From assembly GCA_037389465.1 (NCBI GenBank), contig JAZARR010000123.1, positions 1,992,501-2,056,500 of the forward strand: a DNA stretch of 64,000 nt, in the 5' to 3' direction. The position numbers and the translations under genes are program-made. Source of the DNA: Baylisascaris procyonis (taxonomy: Eukaryota > Nematoda > Chromadorea > Rhabditida > Ascarididae). Shown here piece after piece: positions 24,631 through 40,250 of this stretch (within the stretch, counting starts at the first letter, position 1; the number at the start of each line of letters is the position of its first letter). The notes under the pieces were generated by a model that ran no database searches, was not told the DNA's origin, and saw nothing but the letters and a program-made list of their open reading frames with translations.

Positions 24631-25690
24631 AATCGGATGGAATCGATTCGAATCGAATCGAATCGAATCGAATCGATTGGAATCGAATCGAATCGAATCG
24701 AGTCGAACCGAATCGGATCGAATCGAATCGAATAGAATCGAATCGAATCGAATCGAATCGAATGGAATCGAATGCGATCGAATCGAATCGAATCGAATCG
24801 AATCGAATCGAATCGATCGAATCGAATCGAATCGAATCGATTGATCGAATCGAATCGAATCGAATCGAATCGAATCGACTAGAATCGAATCGGATCGAAT
24901 CGATTAGAATCGAATCGAACCGAGTCGAATCGAACCGGTCGAATCGAACCGAATCGGATCGAATCGAATCGGATCGAGTTGAATCGAATCGAATGCAATC
25001 GAGTCGATTCGTATCGAATCGAATCGAATCGAATCGAATCGAATCGAATCGAATCGGATCGGATCGAATCGAATCGAATCGAATCGAATCGAATCGAATC
25101 GAATCGAATCGAATCGAATCGAATCGAATCGAATCGAATCGAATCGAATCGAATCGAATCGAATCGAATCGAATCGAATCGAATCGAATCAAATGGAATC
25201 GGATCGAATCGAATCGAATCCGATCGGATCGAATCGAATCGGATGGAATCGAATCGAATCGAATGGAATCGGATCGAGTCGAATCCAATCGGATGGAATC
25301 GAATCGGATCGAATCGAATCGGGTCGAATCGAATCGTATGGAATCGAATCGCATCGAATCGAATCGAATCGATTCGGATCGATTCGAATCGAATCGAATC
25401 GAATCGAATCGAATCGAATCGATTCGAATCGAATCGAATCGAATCGAATCGATCGAATCGAATCGAATCGAATCGAATCGAATCGAATCGATCGAATCGA
25501 ATCGAATCGAATCGAATCGAATCGAATCGAATCGAATCGAATCGAATCGAATCGAATCGAATAGAATCGAATCGAATCGAATCGAATCGAATCGGATCGG
25601 ATCGGATCGGATTGGATCGAATCGAATCGAATCGAATCGCATGCAATCGAGTCGATTCGGGTCGAATCGAATCGAACCGAATCGAATCGA
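24631..25690 (+). repeat. Second large phrase island
   Basis: About 1.06 kb of left-edge type sequence. It opens with GGATGGAATCGATTCG, includes the GAGTTGAATCG phrase (24,974; here GAATGC instead of GCATGC) and the GAGTCGAATCCAATCGG phrase (25,276), and closes with GCATGC at 25639-25644 followed by GAGTCGATTCGGGTCG. The length is close to one higher-order unit. Confidence 0.8.
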
Positions 25691-26700
25691 ATCGAATCGA
25701 ATCGAATCGAATCAATCGAATCGAATCGAATCGAATCGTATGGAATCGAATCGAATCGAATCGAATCGAATCGAATCGAATCGAATCGAATCGAATCGAA
25801 TGGAATCGAATCGAATCGAATCGAATCGAATCGAATCGAATCGAATCGAATCGAATCGAATCGAATCGAATCGAATCGAATCGAATCGAATCGAATCGAA
25901 TCGAATCGAATCGAATCGAATCGAATCGAATCGAATCGAATGGATCGAATCGAATCGAATCGAATCGAATCGAATCGAATCGAATCGAATCGAATCGAAT
26001 CGATTCGAATCGAATCGAATCGAATCGAATCAATCGAATCGAATCGAATGGAATCGATTGAATGGAATCGAATCGAATCGAATCGAATCGAATCGAATCG
26101 AATCGAATCGAATCGAATCGAATCGAATCGAATCGAATCGAATCGAATCGAATCGAATCGAATCGAATCGAATCGAATCGAATCGAATCGAATCGAATCG
26201 AATCGAATCGAATCGAATCGAATCGAATCGAATCGAATGGAATCGAATCGAATCGAATCGAATAGAATCGAATCGAATCGAATCGAATCGAACCGGTCGA
26301 ATGGAATCGGATCGGATCGAATCGAATCGAATCGAATCGAATCGAATCGAATCGAATCGGATCGAATCGAATCGAATCGAATCGAATCGAATCGAATCGA
26401 ATCGAATCGAATCGAATCGAATCGAATCGAATCGAATCGAATCGAATCGATCGAATCGAATCGAATCGAATCGAATCGAATCGAATCGAATCGAATCGAA
26501 TCGAATCGAATGGAATCGAATCGAATCGAATCGAATCGAATGGAATCGAATCGAATCGAATCGAATCGAGTCGAATCGAATCGAATGGAATCGAATCGAA
26601 TCGAATCGGATGGAATCGAATGGAATCGAATCGAATCGAATCGAATCGATTGGAATCGAATCGAATCGAATCGAATCGAACCGAATCGGATCGAATCGAA
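25691..26700 (+). repeat. Transition zone between phrase-bearing and near-perfect satellite
   Basis: This is mainly pure AATCG with a last cluster of phrase words: GAACCGGTCGAATGG near 26,290, GAGTC at 26,568, and GGATGGAATCGAATGG to GAACCGAATCGG at 26,608-26,695. Rightward of this no phrase appears until 40,034. Confidence 0.75.
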
Positions 26701-29700
26701 TCGAATCGAATCGAATCGAATCGAATCGAATCGAATCGAATCGAATCGAATCGAATCGAATCGAATCGAATCGAATCGAATCGAATCGAATCGAATCGAA
26801 TCGAATCGATCGAATGGAATCGAATCGAATCGAATCGAATCGAATCGATCGAATCGAATCGAATCGAATCGAATCGAATCGAATCGAATCGAATCGAATC
26901 GAATGGAATCGAATCGAATCGAATCGAATCGAATCGAATCGAATCGAATCGAATCGAATCGAATCGAATCGAATCGAATCGAATCGAATCGAATCGAATC
27001 GAATCGAATCGAATCGAATCGAATCGAATCGAATCGAATCGAATCGAATCGAATCGAATCGAATCGAATCGAATCGAATCGAATCGAATCGAATCGAATC
27101 GAATCGAATCGAATCGAATCGAATCGAATCGAATCGAATCGAATCGAATCGAATCGAATCGAATCGAATCGAATCGAATCGAATCGAATCGAATCGAATC
27201 GAATCGAATCGAATCGAATCGAATCGAATCGAATCGAATCGAATCGAATCGAATCGAATCGAATCGAATCGAATGGAATCGAATCGAATCGAATCGAATC
27301 GAATCGAATCGAATCGAATCGAATCGAATCGAATCGAATCGAATCGAATCGAATCGAATCGAATCGAATCGAATCGAATCGAATCGAATCGAATCGAATC
27401 GAATCGAATCGAATCGAATCGAATCGAATCGAATCGAATCGAATCGAATCGAATCGAATCGAATCGAATCGAATCGAATCGAATCGAATCGAATCGAATC
27501 GAATCGAATCGAATCGAATCGAATCGAATCGAATCGAATCGAATCGAATCGAATCGAATCGAATCGAATCGAATCGAATCGAATCGAATCGAATCGAATC
27601 GAATCGAATCGAATCGAATCGAATCGAATCGAATCGAATCGAATCGAATCGAATCGAATCGAATCGAATCGAATCGAATCGAATCGAATCGAATCGAATC
27701 GAATCGAATCGAATCGAATCGAATCGAATCGAATCGAATCGAATCGAATCGAATCGAATCGAATCGAATCGAATCGAATCGAATCGAATCGAATCGAATC
27801 GAATCGAATCGAATCGAATCGAATCGAATCGAATCGAATCGAATCGAATCGAATCGAATCGAATCGAATCGAATCGAATCGAATCGAATCGAATCGAATC
27901 GAATGGAATCGAATGAATCGAATCGAATCGAATCGAATCGAATCGAATCGAATCGAATCGAATCGAATCGAATCGAATCGAATCGAATCGAATCGAATCG
28001 AATCGAATCGAATCGAATCGAATCGAATCGAATCGAATCGAATCGAATCGAATCGAATCGAATCGAATCGAATCGAATCGAATCGTCGAATCGAATCGAA
28101 TCGAATCGAATCGAATCGAATCGAATCGAATCGAATCGAATCGAATCGAATCGAATCGAATCGAATCGAATCGAATCGAATCGAATCGAATCGAATGGAA
28201 TCGAATCGAATCGAATCGAATCGAATCGAATCGAATCGAATCGAATCGAATCGAATCGAATCGAATCGAATCGAATCGAATCGAATCGAATCGAATCGAA
28301 TCGAATCGAATCGAATCGAATCGAATCGAATCGAATCGAATCGAATCGAATCGAATCGAATCGAATCGAATCGAATCGAATGGAATCGATCGAATCGAAT
28401 CGATCGAATCGAATCGAATCGAATCGAATCGAATCGAATCGAATCGAATCGAATCGAATCGAATCGAATCGAATCGAATCGAATCGAATCGAATCGAATC
28501 GAATCGAATCGAATCGAATCGAATCGAATCGAATCGAATCGAATCGAATCGAATCGAATCGAATCGAATCGAATCGAATCGAATCGAATCGAATCGAATC
28601 GAATCGAATCGAATCGAATCGAATCGAATCGAATCGAATCGAATCGAATCGAATCGAATCGAATCGAATCGAATCGAATCGAATCGAATCGAATCGAATC
28701 GAATCGAATCGAATCGAATCGAATCGAATCGAATCGAATCGAATCGAATCGAATCGAATCGAATCGAATCGAATCGAATCGAATCGAATCGAATCGAATC
28801 GAATCGAATCATCGAATCGAATCGAATCGAATCGAATCGAATCGAATCGAATCGAATCGAATCGAATCGAATCGAATCGAATCGAATCGAATCGAATCGA
28901 ATCGAATCGAATCGAATCGAATCGAATCGAATCGAATCGAATCGAATCGAATCGAATCGAATCGAATCGAATCGAATCGAATCGAATCGAATCGAATCGA
29001 ATCGAATCGAATCGAATCGAATCGAATCGAATCGAATCGAATCGAATCGAATCGAATCGAATCGAATCGAATCGAATCGAATCGAATCGAATCGAATCGA
29101 ATCGAATCGAATCGAATCGAATCGAATCGAATCGAATCGAATCGAATCGAATCGAATCGAATCGAATCGAATCGAATCGAATCGAATCGAATCGAATCGA
29201 ATCGAATCGAATCGAATCGAATCGAATCGAATCGAATCGAATCGAATCGAATCGAATCGAATGGAATCGAATCGGATCGAATCGAATCGAATCGAATCGA
29301 ATCGAATCGAATCGAATCGAATCGAATCGAATCGAATCGAATCGAATCGAATCGAATCGAATCGAATCGAATCGAATCGAATCGAATCGAATCGAATCGA
29401 ATCGGATCGAATCGAATCGAATCGAATCGAATCGAATCGAATCGAATCGAATCGAATCGAATCGAATCGAATCGAATCGAATCGAATCGAATCGAATCGA
29501 ATCGAATCGAATCGAATCGAATCGAATCGAATCGAATCGAATCGAATCGAATCGAATCGAATCGAATCGAATCGAATCGAATCGAATCGAATCGAATCGA
29601 ATCGAATCGAATCGAATCGAATCGAATCGAATCGAATGGAATCGAATCGAATCGAATCGAATCGAATCGAATCGAATCGAATCGAATCGAATCGAATCGA

Positions 29701-32700
29701 ATCGAATCGAATCGAATCGAATCGAATCGAATCGAATCGAATCGAATCGAATCGAATCGAATCGAATCGAATCGAATCGAATCGAATCGAATCGAATCGA
29801 ATCGAATCGAATCGAATCGAATCGAATCGAATCGAATCGAATCGAATCGAATCGAATCGAATCGAATCGAATCGAATCGAATCGAATCGAATCGAATCGA
29901 ATCGAATCGAATCGAATCGAATCGAATCGAATCGAATCGAATCGAATCGAATCGAATCGAATCGAATCGAATCGAATGGAATCGAATCGAATCGAATCGA
30001 ATCGAATCGAATCGAATCGAATCGAATCGAATCGAATCGAATCGAATCGAATCGAATCGAATCGAATCGAATCGAATCGAATCGAATCGAATCGAATCGA
30101 ATCGAATCGAATCGAATCGATCGAATCGAATCGAATCGAATCGAATCGAATCGAATCGAATCGAATCGAATCGAATCGAATCGAATCGAATCGAATCGAA
30201 TCGAATCGAATCGAATCGAATCGAATCGAATCGAATCGATTGAATCGAATCGAATCGAATCGAATCGAATCGAATCGAATCGAATCGAATCGAATCGAAT
30301 CGAATCGAATCGAATCGAATCGAATCGAATCGAATCGAATCGAATCGAATCGAATCGAATCGAATCGAATCGAATCGAATCGAATCGAATCGAATCGAAT
30401 CGAATCGAATCGAATCGAATCGAATCGAATCGAATCGAATCGAATCGAATCGAATCGAATCGAATCGAATCGAATCGGTCGAATGGAATCGAATCGAATC
30501 GAATCGAATCGAATCGAATCGAATCGAATCGAATCGAATCGAATCGAATCGAATCGAATCGAATCGAATCGAATCGAATCGAATCGAATCGAATCGAATC
30601 GAATCGAATCGAATCGAATCGAATCGAATCGAATCGAATCGAATCGAATCGAATCGAATCGAATCGAATCGAATCGAATCGAATCGAATCGAATCGAATC
30701 GAATCGAATCGAATCGAATCGAATCGAATCGAATCGAATCGAATCGAATCGAATCGAATCGAATCGAATCGAATCGAATCGAATCGAATCGAATCGAATC
30801 GAATCGAATCGAATCGAATCGAATCGAATCGAATCGAATCGAATCGAATCGAATCGAATCGAATCGAATCGAATCGAATCGAATCGAATCGAATGGAATC
30901 GAATCGAATCGAATCGAATCGAATCGAATCGAATCGAATCGAATCGAATCGAATCGAATCGAATCGAATCGAATCGAATCGAATCGATCGAATCGAATCG
31001 AATCGAATCGAATCGAATCGAATCGAATCGAATCGAATCGAATCGAATCGAATCGAATCGAATCGAATCGAATCGAATCGAATCGAATCGAATCGAATCG
31101 TCGAATCGAATCGAATCGAATCGAATCGAATCGAATCGAATCGAATCGAATCGAATCAATCGAATCGAATCGAATCGAATCGAATCGAATCGAATCGAAT
31201 CGAATCGAATCGAATCGAATCGAATCGAATCGAATCGAATCGAATCGAATCGAATCGAATCGAATCGAATCGAATCGAATCGAATCGAATCGAATCGAAT
31301 CGAATCGAATCGAATCGAATCGAATCGAATCGAATCGAATCGAATCGAATCGAATCGAATCGAATCGAATCGAATCGAATCGAATCGAATCGAATCGAAT
31401 CGAATCGAATCGAATCGAATCGAATCGAATCGAATCGAATCGAATCGAATCGAATCGAATCGAATCGAATCGAATCGAATCGAATCGAATCGAATCGAAT
31501 CGAATCGAATCGAATCGAATCGAATCGAATCGAATCGAATCGAATCGAATCGAATCGAATCGAATCGAATCGAATCGAATCGAATCGAATCGAATCGAAT
31601 CGAATCGAATCGAATCGAATCGAATCGAATCGAATCGAATCGAATCGAATCGAATCGAATCGAATCGAATCGAATCGAATCGAATCGAATCGAATCGAAT
31701 CGAATCGAATCGAATCGAATCGAATCGAATCGAATCGATCGAATCGAATCGAATCGAATCGAATCGAATCGAATCGAATCGAATCGAATCGAATCGAATC
31801 GAATCGAATCGAATCGAATCGAATCGAATCGAATCGAATCGAATCGAATCGAATCGAATCGAATCGAATCGAATCGAATCGAATCGAATCGAATCGAATC
31901 GAATCGAATCGAATCGAATCGAATCGAATCGAATCGAATCGAATCGAATCGAATCGAATCGAATCGAATCGAATCGAATCGAATCGAATCGAATCGATCG
32001 AATCGAATCGAATCGAATCGAATCGAATCGAATCGGATCGAATCGAATCGAATCGAATCGAATCGAATCGGATCGAATCGAATCGAATCGAATCGAATCG
32101 AATCGAATCGAATCGAATCGAATCGAATCGAATCGAATCGAATCGAATCGAATCGAATCGAATCGAATCGAATCGAATCGAATCGAATCGAATCGAATCG
32201 AATCGAATCGAATCGAATCGGATCGAATCGAATCGAATCGAATCGAATCGAATCGAATCGAATCGAATCGAATCGAATCGAATCGAATCGAATCGAATCG
32301 AATCGAATCGAATCGAATCGAATCGAATCGAATCGAATCGAATCGAATCGAATCGAATCGAATCGAATCGAATCGAATCGAATCGAATCGAATCGAATCG
32401 AATCGAATCGAATCGAATCGAATCGAATCGATCGAATCGAATCGAATCGAATCGAATCGAATCGAATCGGATCGAATCGAATCGAATAGAATCGAATCGA
32501 ATCGAATCGATCGAATCGAATCGAATCGAATCGAATCGAATCGAATCGAATCGAATCGAATCGAATCGAATCGAATCGAATCGAATCGATCGAATCGAAT
32601 CGAATCGAATCGAATCGAATCGAATCGAATCGAATCGAATCGAATCGAATCGAATCGAATCGAATCGAATCGAATCGAATCGAATCGAATCGAATCGAAT

Positions 32701-35700
32701 CGAATCGAATCGAATCGAATCGAATCGAATCGAATCGAATCGAATCGAATGGAATCGAATCGAATCGAATCGAATCGAATCGAATCGAATCGAATCGAAT
32801 CGAATCGAATCGAATCGAATCGAATCGAATCGAATCGAATCGAATCGAATCGAATCGAATCGAATCGAATCGAATCGAATCGAATCGAATCGAATCGAAT
32901 CGAATCGAATCGAATCGAATCGAATCGAATCGAATCGAATCGAATCGAATCGATCGAATCGAATCGAATCGAATCGAATGGAATCGAATCGAATCGAATC
33001 GAATCGAATCGAATCGAATCGAATCGAATCGAATCGAATCGAATCGAATCGAATCGAATCGAATCGAATCGAATCGAATCGAATCGAATCGAATCGAATC
33101 GAATCGAATCGAATCGAATCGAATCGAATCGAATCGAATCGAATCGAATCGAATCGAATCGAATCGAATCGAATCGAATCGAATCGAATCGAATCGAATC
33201 GAATCGAATCGATCGAATCGAATCGAATCGAATCGAATCGAATCGAATCGAATCGAATCGAATCGAATCGAATCGAATCGAATCGAATCGAATCGAATCG
33301 AATCGAATCGAATCGAATCGAATCGAATCGAATCGAATCGAATCGAATCGAATCGAATCGAATCGAATCGAATCGAATCGAATCGAATCGAATCGAATCG
33401 AATCGAATCGAATCGAATCGAATCGAATCGAATCGAATCGAATCGAATCGAATCGAATCGAATCGAATCGAATCGAATCGAATCGAATCGAATCGAATCG
33501 AATCGAATCGAATCGAATCGAATCGAATCGAATCGAATCGAATCGAATCGAATCGAATCGAATCGAATCGAATCGAATCGAATCGAATCGAATCGAATCG
33601 AATCGAATCGAATCGAATCGAATCGAATCGAATCGAATCGTCGAATCGAATCGAATCGAATCGAATCGAATCGAATCGAATCGAATCGAATCGAATCGAA
33701 TCTCGAATCGAATCGAATCGAATCGAATCGAATCGAATCGAATCGAATCGAATCGAATCGAATCGAATCGAATCGAATCGAATCGAATCGAATCGAATCG
33801 AATCGAATCGAATCGAATCGAATCGAATCGAATCGAATCGAATCGAATCGAATCGAATCGAATCGAATCGAATCGAATCGAATCGAATCGAATCGAATCG
33901 AATCGAATCGAATCGAATCGAATCGAATCGAATCGAATCGAATCGAATCGAATCGAATCGAATCGAATCGAATCGAATCGAATCGAATCGAATCGAATCG
34001 AATCGAATCGAATCGAATCGAATCGAATCGAATCGAATCGAATCGAATCGAATCGAATCGAATCGAATCGAATCGAATCGAATCGAATCGAATCGAATCG
34101 AATCGAATCGAATCGAATCGAATCGAATCGAATCGAATCGAATCGAATCGAATCGAATCGAATCGAATCGAATCGAATCGAATCGAATCGAATCGAATCG
34201 AATCGAATCGAATCGAATCGAATCGAATCGAATCGAATCGAATCGAATCGAATCGAATCGAATCGAATCGAAATCGAATCGAATCGAATCGAATCGAATC
34301 GAATCGAATCGAATCGAATCGAATCGAATCGAATCGAATCGAATCGAATCGAATCGAATCGAATCGAATCGAATCGAATCGAATCGAATCGAATCGAATC
34401 GAATCGAATCGAATCGAATCGAATCGAATCGAATCGAATCGAATCGAATCGAATCGAATCGAATCGAATCGAATCGAATCGAATCGAATCGAATCGAATC
34501 GAATCGAATCGAATCGAATCGAATCGAATCGAATCGAATCGAATCGAATCGAATCGAATCGAATCGAATCGAATCGAATCGAATCGAATCGAATCGAATC
34601 GAATCGAATCGAATCGAATCGAATCGAATCGAATCGAATCGAATCGAATCGAATCGAATCGAATCGAATCGAATCGAATCGAATCGAATCGAATCGAATC
34701 GAATCGAATCGAATCGAATCGAATCGAATCGAATCGAATCGAATCGAATCGAATCGAATCGAATCGAATCGAATCGAATCGAATCGAATCGAATCGAATC
34801 GAATCGAATCGAATCGAATCGAATCGAATCGAATCGAATCGAATCGAATCGAATCGAATCGAATCGAATCGAATCGAATCGAATCGAATCGAATCGAATC
34901 GAATCGAATCGAATCGAATCGAATCGAATCGAATCGAATCGAATCGAATCGAATCGAATCGAATCGAATCGAATCGAATCGAATCGAATCGAATCGAATC
35001 GAATCGAATCGAATCGAATCGAATCGAATCGAATCGAATCGAATCGAATCGAATCGAATCGAATCGAATCGAATCGAATCGAATCGAATCGAATCGAATC
35101 GAATCGAATCGAATCGAATCGAATCGAATCGAATCGAATCGAATCGAATCGAATCGAATCGAATCGAATCGAATCGAATCGAATCGAATCGAATCGAATC
35201 GAATCGAATCGAATCGAATCGAATCGAATCGAATCGAATCGAATCGAATCGAATCGAATCGAATCGAATCGAATCGAATCGAATCGAATCGAATCGAATC
35301 GAATCGAATCGAATCGAATCGAATCGAATCGAATCGAATCGAATCGAATCGAATCGAATCGAATCGAATCGAATCGAATCGAATCGAATCGAATCGAATC
35401 GAATCGAATCGAATCGAATCGAATCGAATCGAATCGAATCGAATCGAATCGAATCGAATCGAATCGAATCGAATCGAATCGAATCGAATCGAATCGAATC
35501 GAATCGAATCGAATCGAATCGAATCGAATCGAATCGAATCGAATCGAATCGAATCGAATCGAATCGAATCGAATCGAATCGAATCGAATCGAATCGAATC
35601 GAATCGAATCGAATCGAATCGAATCGAATCGAATCGAATCGAATCGAATCGAATCGAATCGAATCGAATCGAATCGAATCGAATCGAATCGAATCGAATC

Positions 35701-38700
35701 GAATCGAATCGAATCGAATCGAATCGAATCGAATCGAATCGAATCGAATCGAATCGAATCGAATCGAATCGAATCGAATCGAATCGAATCGAATCGAATC
35801 GAATCGAATCGAATCGAATCGAATCGAATCGAATCGAATCGAATCGAATCGAATCGAATCGAATCGAATCGAATCGAATCGAATCGAATCGAATCGAATC
35901 GAATCGAATCGAATCGAATCGAATCGAATCGAATCGAATCGAATCGAATCGAATCGAATCGAATCGAATCGAATCGAATCGAATCGAATCGAATCGAATC
36001 GAATCGAATCGAATCGAATCGAATCGAATCGAATCGAATCGAATCGAATCGAATCGAATCGAATCGAATCGAATCGAATCGAATCGAATCGAATCGAATC
36101 GAATCGAATCGAATCGAATGGAATCGAATCGAATCGAATCGAATCGAATCGAATCGAATCGAATCGAATCGAATCGAATCGAATCGAATCGAATCGAATC
36201 GAATCGAATCGAATCGAATCGAATCGAATCGAATCGAATCGAATCGAATCGAATCGAATCGAATCGAATCGAATCGAATCGAATCGAATCGAATCGAATC
36301 GAATCGAATCGAATCGAATCGAATCGAATCGAATCGAATCGAATCGAATCGAATCGAATCGAATCGAATCGAATCGAATCGAATCGAATCGAATCGAATC
36401 GAATCGAATCGAATCGAATCGAATCGAATCGAATCGAATCGAATCGAATCGAATCGAATCGAATCGAATCGAATCGAATCGAATCGAATCGAATCGAATC
36501 GAATCGAATCGAATCGAATCGAATCGAATCGAATCGAATCGAATCGAATCGAATCGAATCGAATCGAATCGAATCGAATCGAATCGAATCGAATCGAATC
36601 GAATCGAATCGAATCGAATCGAATCGAATCGAATCGAATCGAATCGAATCGAATCGAATCGAATCGAATCGAATCGAATCGAATCGAATCGAATCGAATC
36701 GAATCGAATCGAATCGAATCGAATCGAATCGAATCGAATCGAATCGAATCGAATCGAATCGAATCGAATCGAATCGAATCGAATCGAATCGAATCGAATC
36801 GAATCGAATCGAATCGAATCGAATCGAATCGAATCGAATCGAATCGAATCGAATCGAATCGAATCGAATCGAATCGAATCGAATCGAATCGAATCGATCG
36901 AATCGAATCGAATCGAATCGAATCGAATCGAATCGAATCGAATCGAATCGAATCGAATCGAATCGAATCGAATCGAATCGAATCGAATCGAATCGAATCG
37001 AATCGAATCGAATCGAATCGAATCGAATCGAATCGAATCGAATCGAATCGAATCGAATCGAATCGAATCGAATCGAATCGAATCGAATCGAATCGAATCG
37101 AATCGAATCGAATCGAATCGAATCGAATCGAATCGAATCGAATCGAATCGAATCGAATCGAATCGAATCGAATCGAATCGAATCGAATCGAATCGAATCG
37201 AATCGAATCGAATCGAATCGAATCGAATCGAATCGAATCGAATCGAATCGAATCGAATCGAATCGAATCGAATCGAATCGAATCGAATCGAATCGAATCG
37301 AATCGAATCGAATCGAATCGAATCGAATCGAATCGAATCGAATCGAATCGAATCGAATCGAATCGAATCGAATCGAATCGAATCGAATCGAATCGAATCG
37401 AATCGAATCGAATCGAATCGAATCGAATCGAATCGAATCGAATCGAATCGAATCGAATCGAATCGAATCGAATCGAATCGAATCGAATCGAATCGAATCG
37501 AATCGAATCGAATCGAATCGAATCGAATCGAATCGAATCGAATCGAATCGAATCGAATCGAATCGAATCGAATCGAATCGAATCGAATCGAATCGAATCG
37601 AATCGAATCGAATCGAATCGAATCGAATCGAATCGAATCGAATCGAATCGAATCGAATCGAATCGAATCGAATCGAATCGAATCGAATCGAATCGAATCG
37701 AATCGAATCGAATCGAATCGAATCGAATCGAATCGAATCGAATCGAATCGAATCGAATCGAATCGAATCGAATCGAATCGAATCGAATCGAATCGAATCG
37801 AATCGAATCGAATCGAATCGAATCGAATCGAATCGAATCGAATCGAATCGAATCGAATCGAATCGAATCGAATCGAATCGAATCGAATCGAATCGAATCG
37901 AATCGAATCGAATCGAATCGAATCGAATCGAATCGAATCGAATCGAATCGAATCGAATCGAATCGAATCGAATCGAATCGAATCGAATCGAATCGAATCG
38001 AATCGAATCGAATCGAATCGAATCGAATCGAATCGAATCGAATCGAATCGAATCGAATCGAATCGAATCGAATCGAATCGAATCGAATCGAATCGAATCG
38101 AATCGAATCGAATCGAATCGAATCGAATCGAATCGAATCGAATCGAATCGAATCGAATCGAATCGAATCGAATCGAATCGAATCGAATCGAATCGAATCG
38201 AATCGAATCGAATCGAATCGAATCGAATCGAATCGAATCGAATCGAATCGAATCGAATCGAATCGAATCGAATCGAATCGAATCGAATCGAATCGAATCG
38301 AATCGAATCGAATCGAATCGAATCGAATCGAATCGAATCGAATCGAATCGAATCGAATCGAATCGAATCGAATCGAATCGAATCGAATCGAATCGAATCG
38401 AATCGAATCGAATCGAATCGAATCGAATCGAATCGAATCGAATCGAATCGAATCGAATCGAATCGAATCGAATCGAATCGAATCGAATCGAATCGAATCG
38501 AATCGAATCGAATCGAATCGAATCGAATCGAATCGAATCGAATCGAATCGAATCGAATCGAATCGAATCGAATCGAATCGAATCGAATCGAATCGAATCG
38601 AATCGAATCGAATCGAATCGAATCGAATCGTCGAATCGAATCGAATCGAATCGAATCGAATCGAATCGAATCGAATCGAATCGAATCGAATCGAATCGAA

Positions 38701-40033
38701 TCGAATCGAATCGAATCGAATCGAATCGAATCGAATCGAATCGAATCGAATCGAATCGAATCGAATCGAATCGAATCGAATCGAATCGAATCGAATCGAA
38801 TCGAATCGAATCGAATCGAATCGAATCGAATCGAATCGAATCGAATCGAATCGAATCGAATCGATCGAATCGAATCGAATCGAATCGAATCGAATCGAAT
38901 CGAATCGAATCGAATCGAATCGAATCGAATCGAATCGAATCGAATCGAATCGAATCGAATCGAATCGAATCGAATCGAATCGAATCGAATCGAATCGAAT
39001 CGAATCGAATCGAATCGAATCGAATCGAATCGAATCGAATCGAATCGAATCGAATCGAATCGAATCGAATCGAATCGAATCGAATCGAATCGAATCGAAT
39101 CGAATCGAATCGAATCGAATCGAATCGAATCGAATCGAATCGAATCGAATCGAATCGAATCGAATCGAATCGAATCGAATCGAATCGAATCGAATCGAAT
39201 CGAATCGAATCGAATCGAATCGAATCGAATCGAATCGAATCGAATCGAATCGAATCGAATCGAATCGAATCGAATCGAATCGAATCGAATCGAATCGAAT
39301 CGAATCGAATCGAATCGAATCGAATCGAATCGAATCGAATCGAATCGAATCGAATCGAATCGAATCGAATCGAATCGAATCGAATCGAATCGAATCGAAT
39401 CGAATCGAATCGAATCGAATCGAATCGAATCGAATCGAATCGAATCGAATCGAATCGAATCGAATCGAATCGAATCGAATCGAATCGAATCGAATCGAAT
39501 CGAATCGAATCGAATCGAATCGAATCGAATCGAATCGAATCGAATCGAATCGAATCGAATCGAATCGAATCGAATCGAATCGAATCGAATCGAATCGAAT
39601 CGAATCGAATCGAATCGAATCGAATCGAATCGAATCGAATCGAATCGAATCGAATCGAATCGAATCGAATCGAATCGAATCGAATCGAATCGAATCGAAT
39701 CGAATCGAATCGAATCGAATCGAATCGAATCGAATCGAATCGAATCGAATCGAATCGAATCGAATCGAATCGAATCGAATCGAATCGAATCGAATCGAAT
39801 CGAATCGAATCGAATCGAATCGAATCGAATCGAATCGAATCGAATCGAATCGAATCGAATCGAATCGAATCGAATCGAATCGAATCGAATCGAATCGAAT
39901 CGAATCGAATCGAATCGAATCGAATCGAATCGAATCGAATCGAATCGAATCGAATCGAATCGAATCGAATCGAATCGAATCGAATCGAATCGAATCGAAT
40001 CGAATCGAATCGAATCGAATCGAATCGAATCGA
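26701..40033 (+). repeat. Near-perfect AATCG satellite, variant density falling rightward
   Basis: Variants are single units: GAATG (for example 26,905, 27,274, 27,905, 29,977, 32,750, 36,119), GGATC (29,274, 29,404, 32,034, 32,069, 32,220) and shortened units (28,084, 30,120, 31,100, 33,639, 38,630). From 34,271, where one extra A occurs, to 40,033 I could find only about five variants. The stretch 34,272-36,118 appears perfect. Confidence 0.9.
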
Positions 40034-40250
40034 ACCGGTCGAATCGAATCGAATCGAATCGAATCGAATCGAATCGAATCGAATCGAATCGAATCGAATC
40101 GAATCGAATCGAATCGAATCGAATCGAATCGAATCGAATCGAATCGAATCGAATCGAATCGGATCGAATCGGATCGAATCGATTGGAATCGAATCGAATC
40201 GAATCGAATGGAATCGGATCGAGTCGAATCCAGTCGGATGGAATCGAATC
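40034..40250 (+). repeat. Isolated variant island deep in the pure array
   Basis: A single GAACCGGTC unit group at 40,032-40,040 is followed by pure repeat. A cluster at 40,160-40,242 then reads GGATCGAATCGGATCG, GATTGG, GGATCGAGTCGAATCC and AGTCGGATGG. The cluster words, in this order, match the left-edge zone (compare 12,230-12,260). Pure repeat surrounds it for kilobases on both sides. Confidence 0.9.

Noticed and set aside
19998..32489. Open frame of 4,163 codons with minor residue variation
   Set aside because: Same repeat artefact. The residue changes only mirror variant DNA units and are not conserved as protein.
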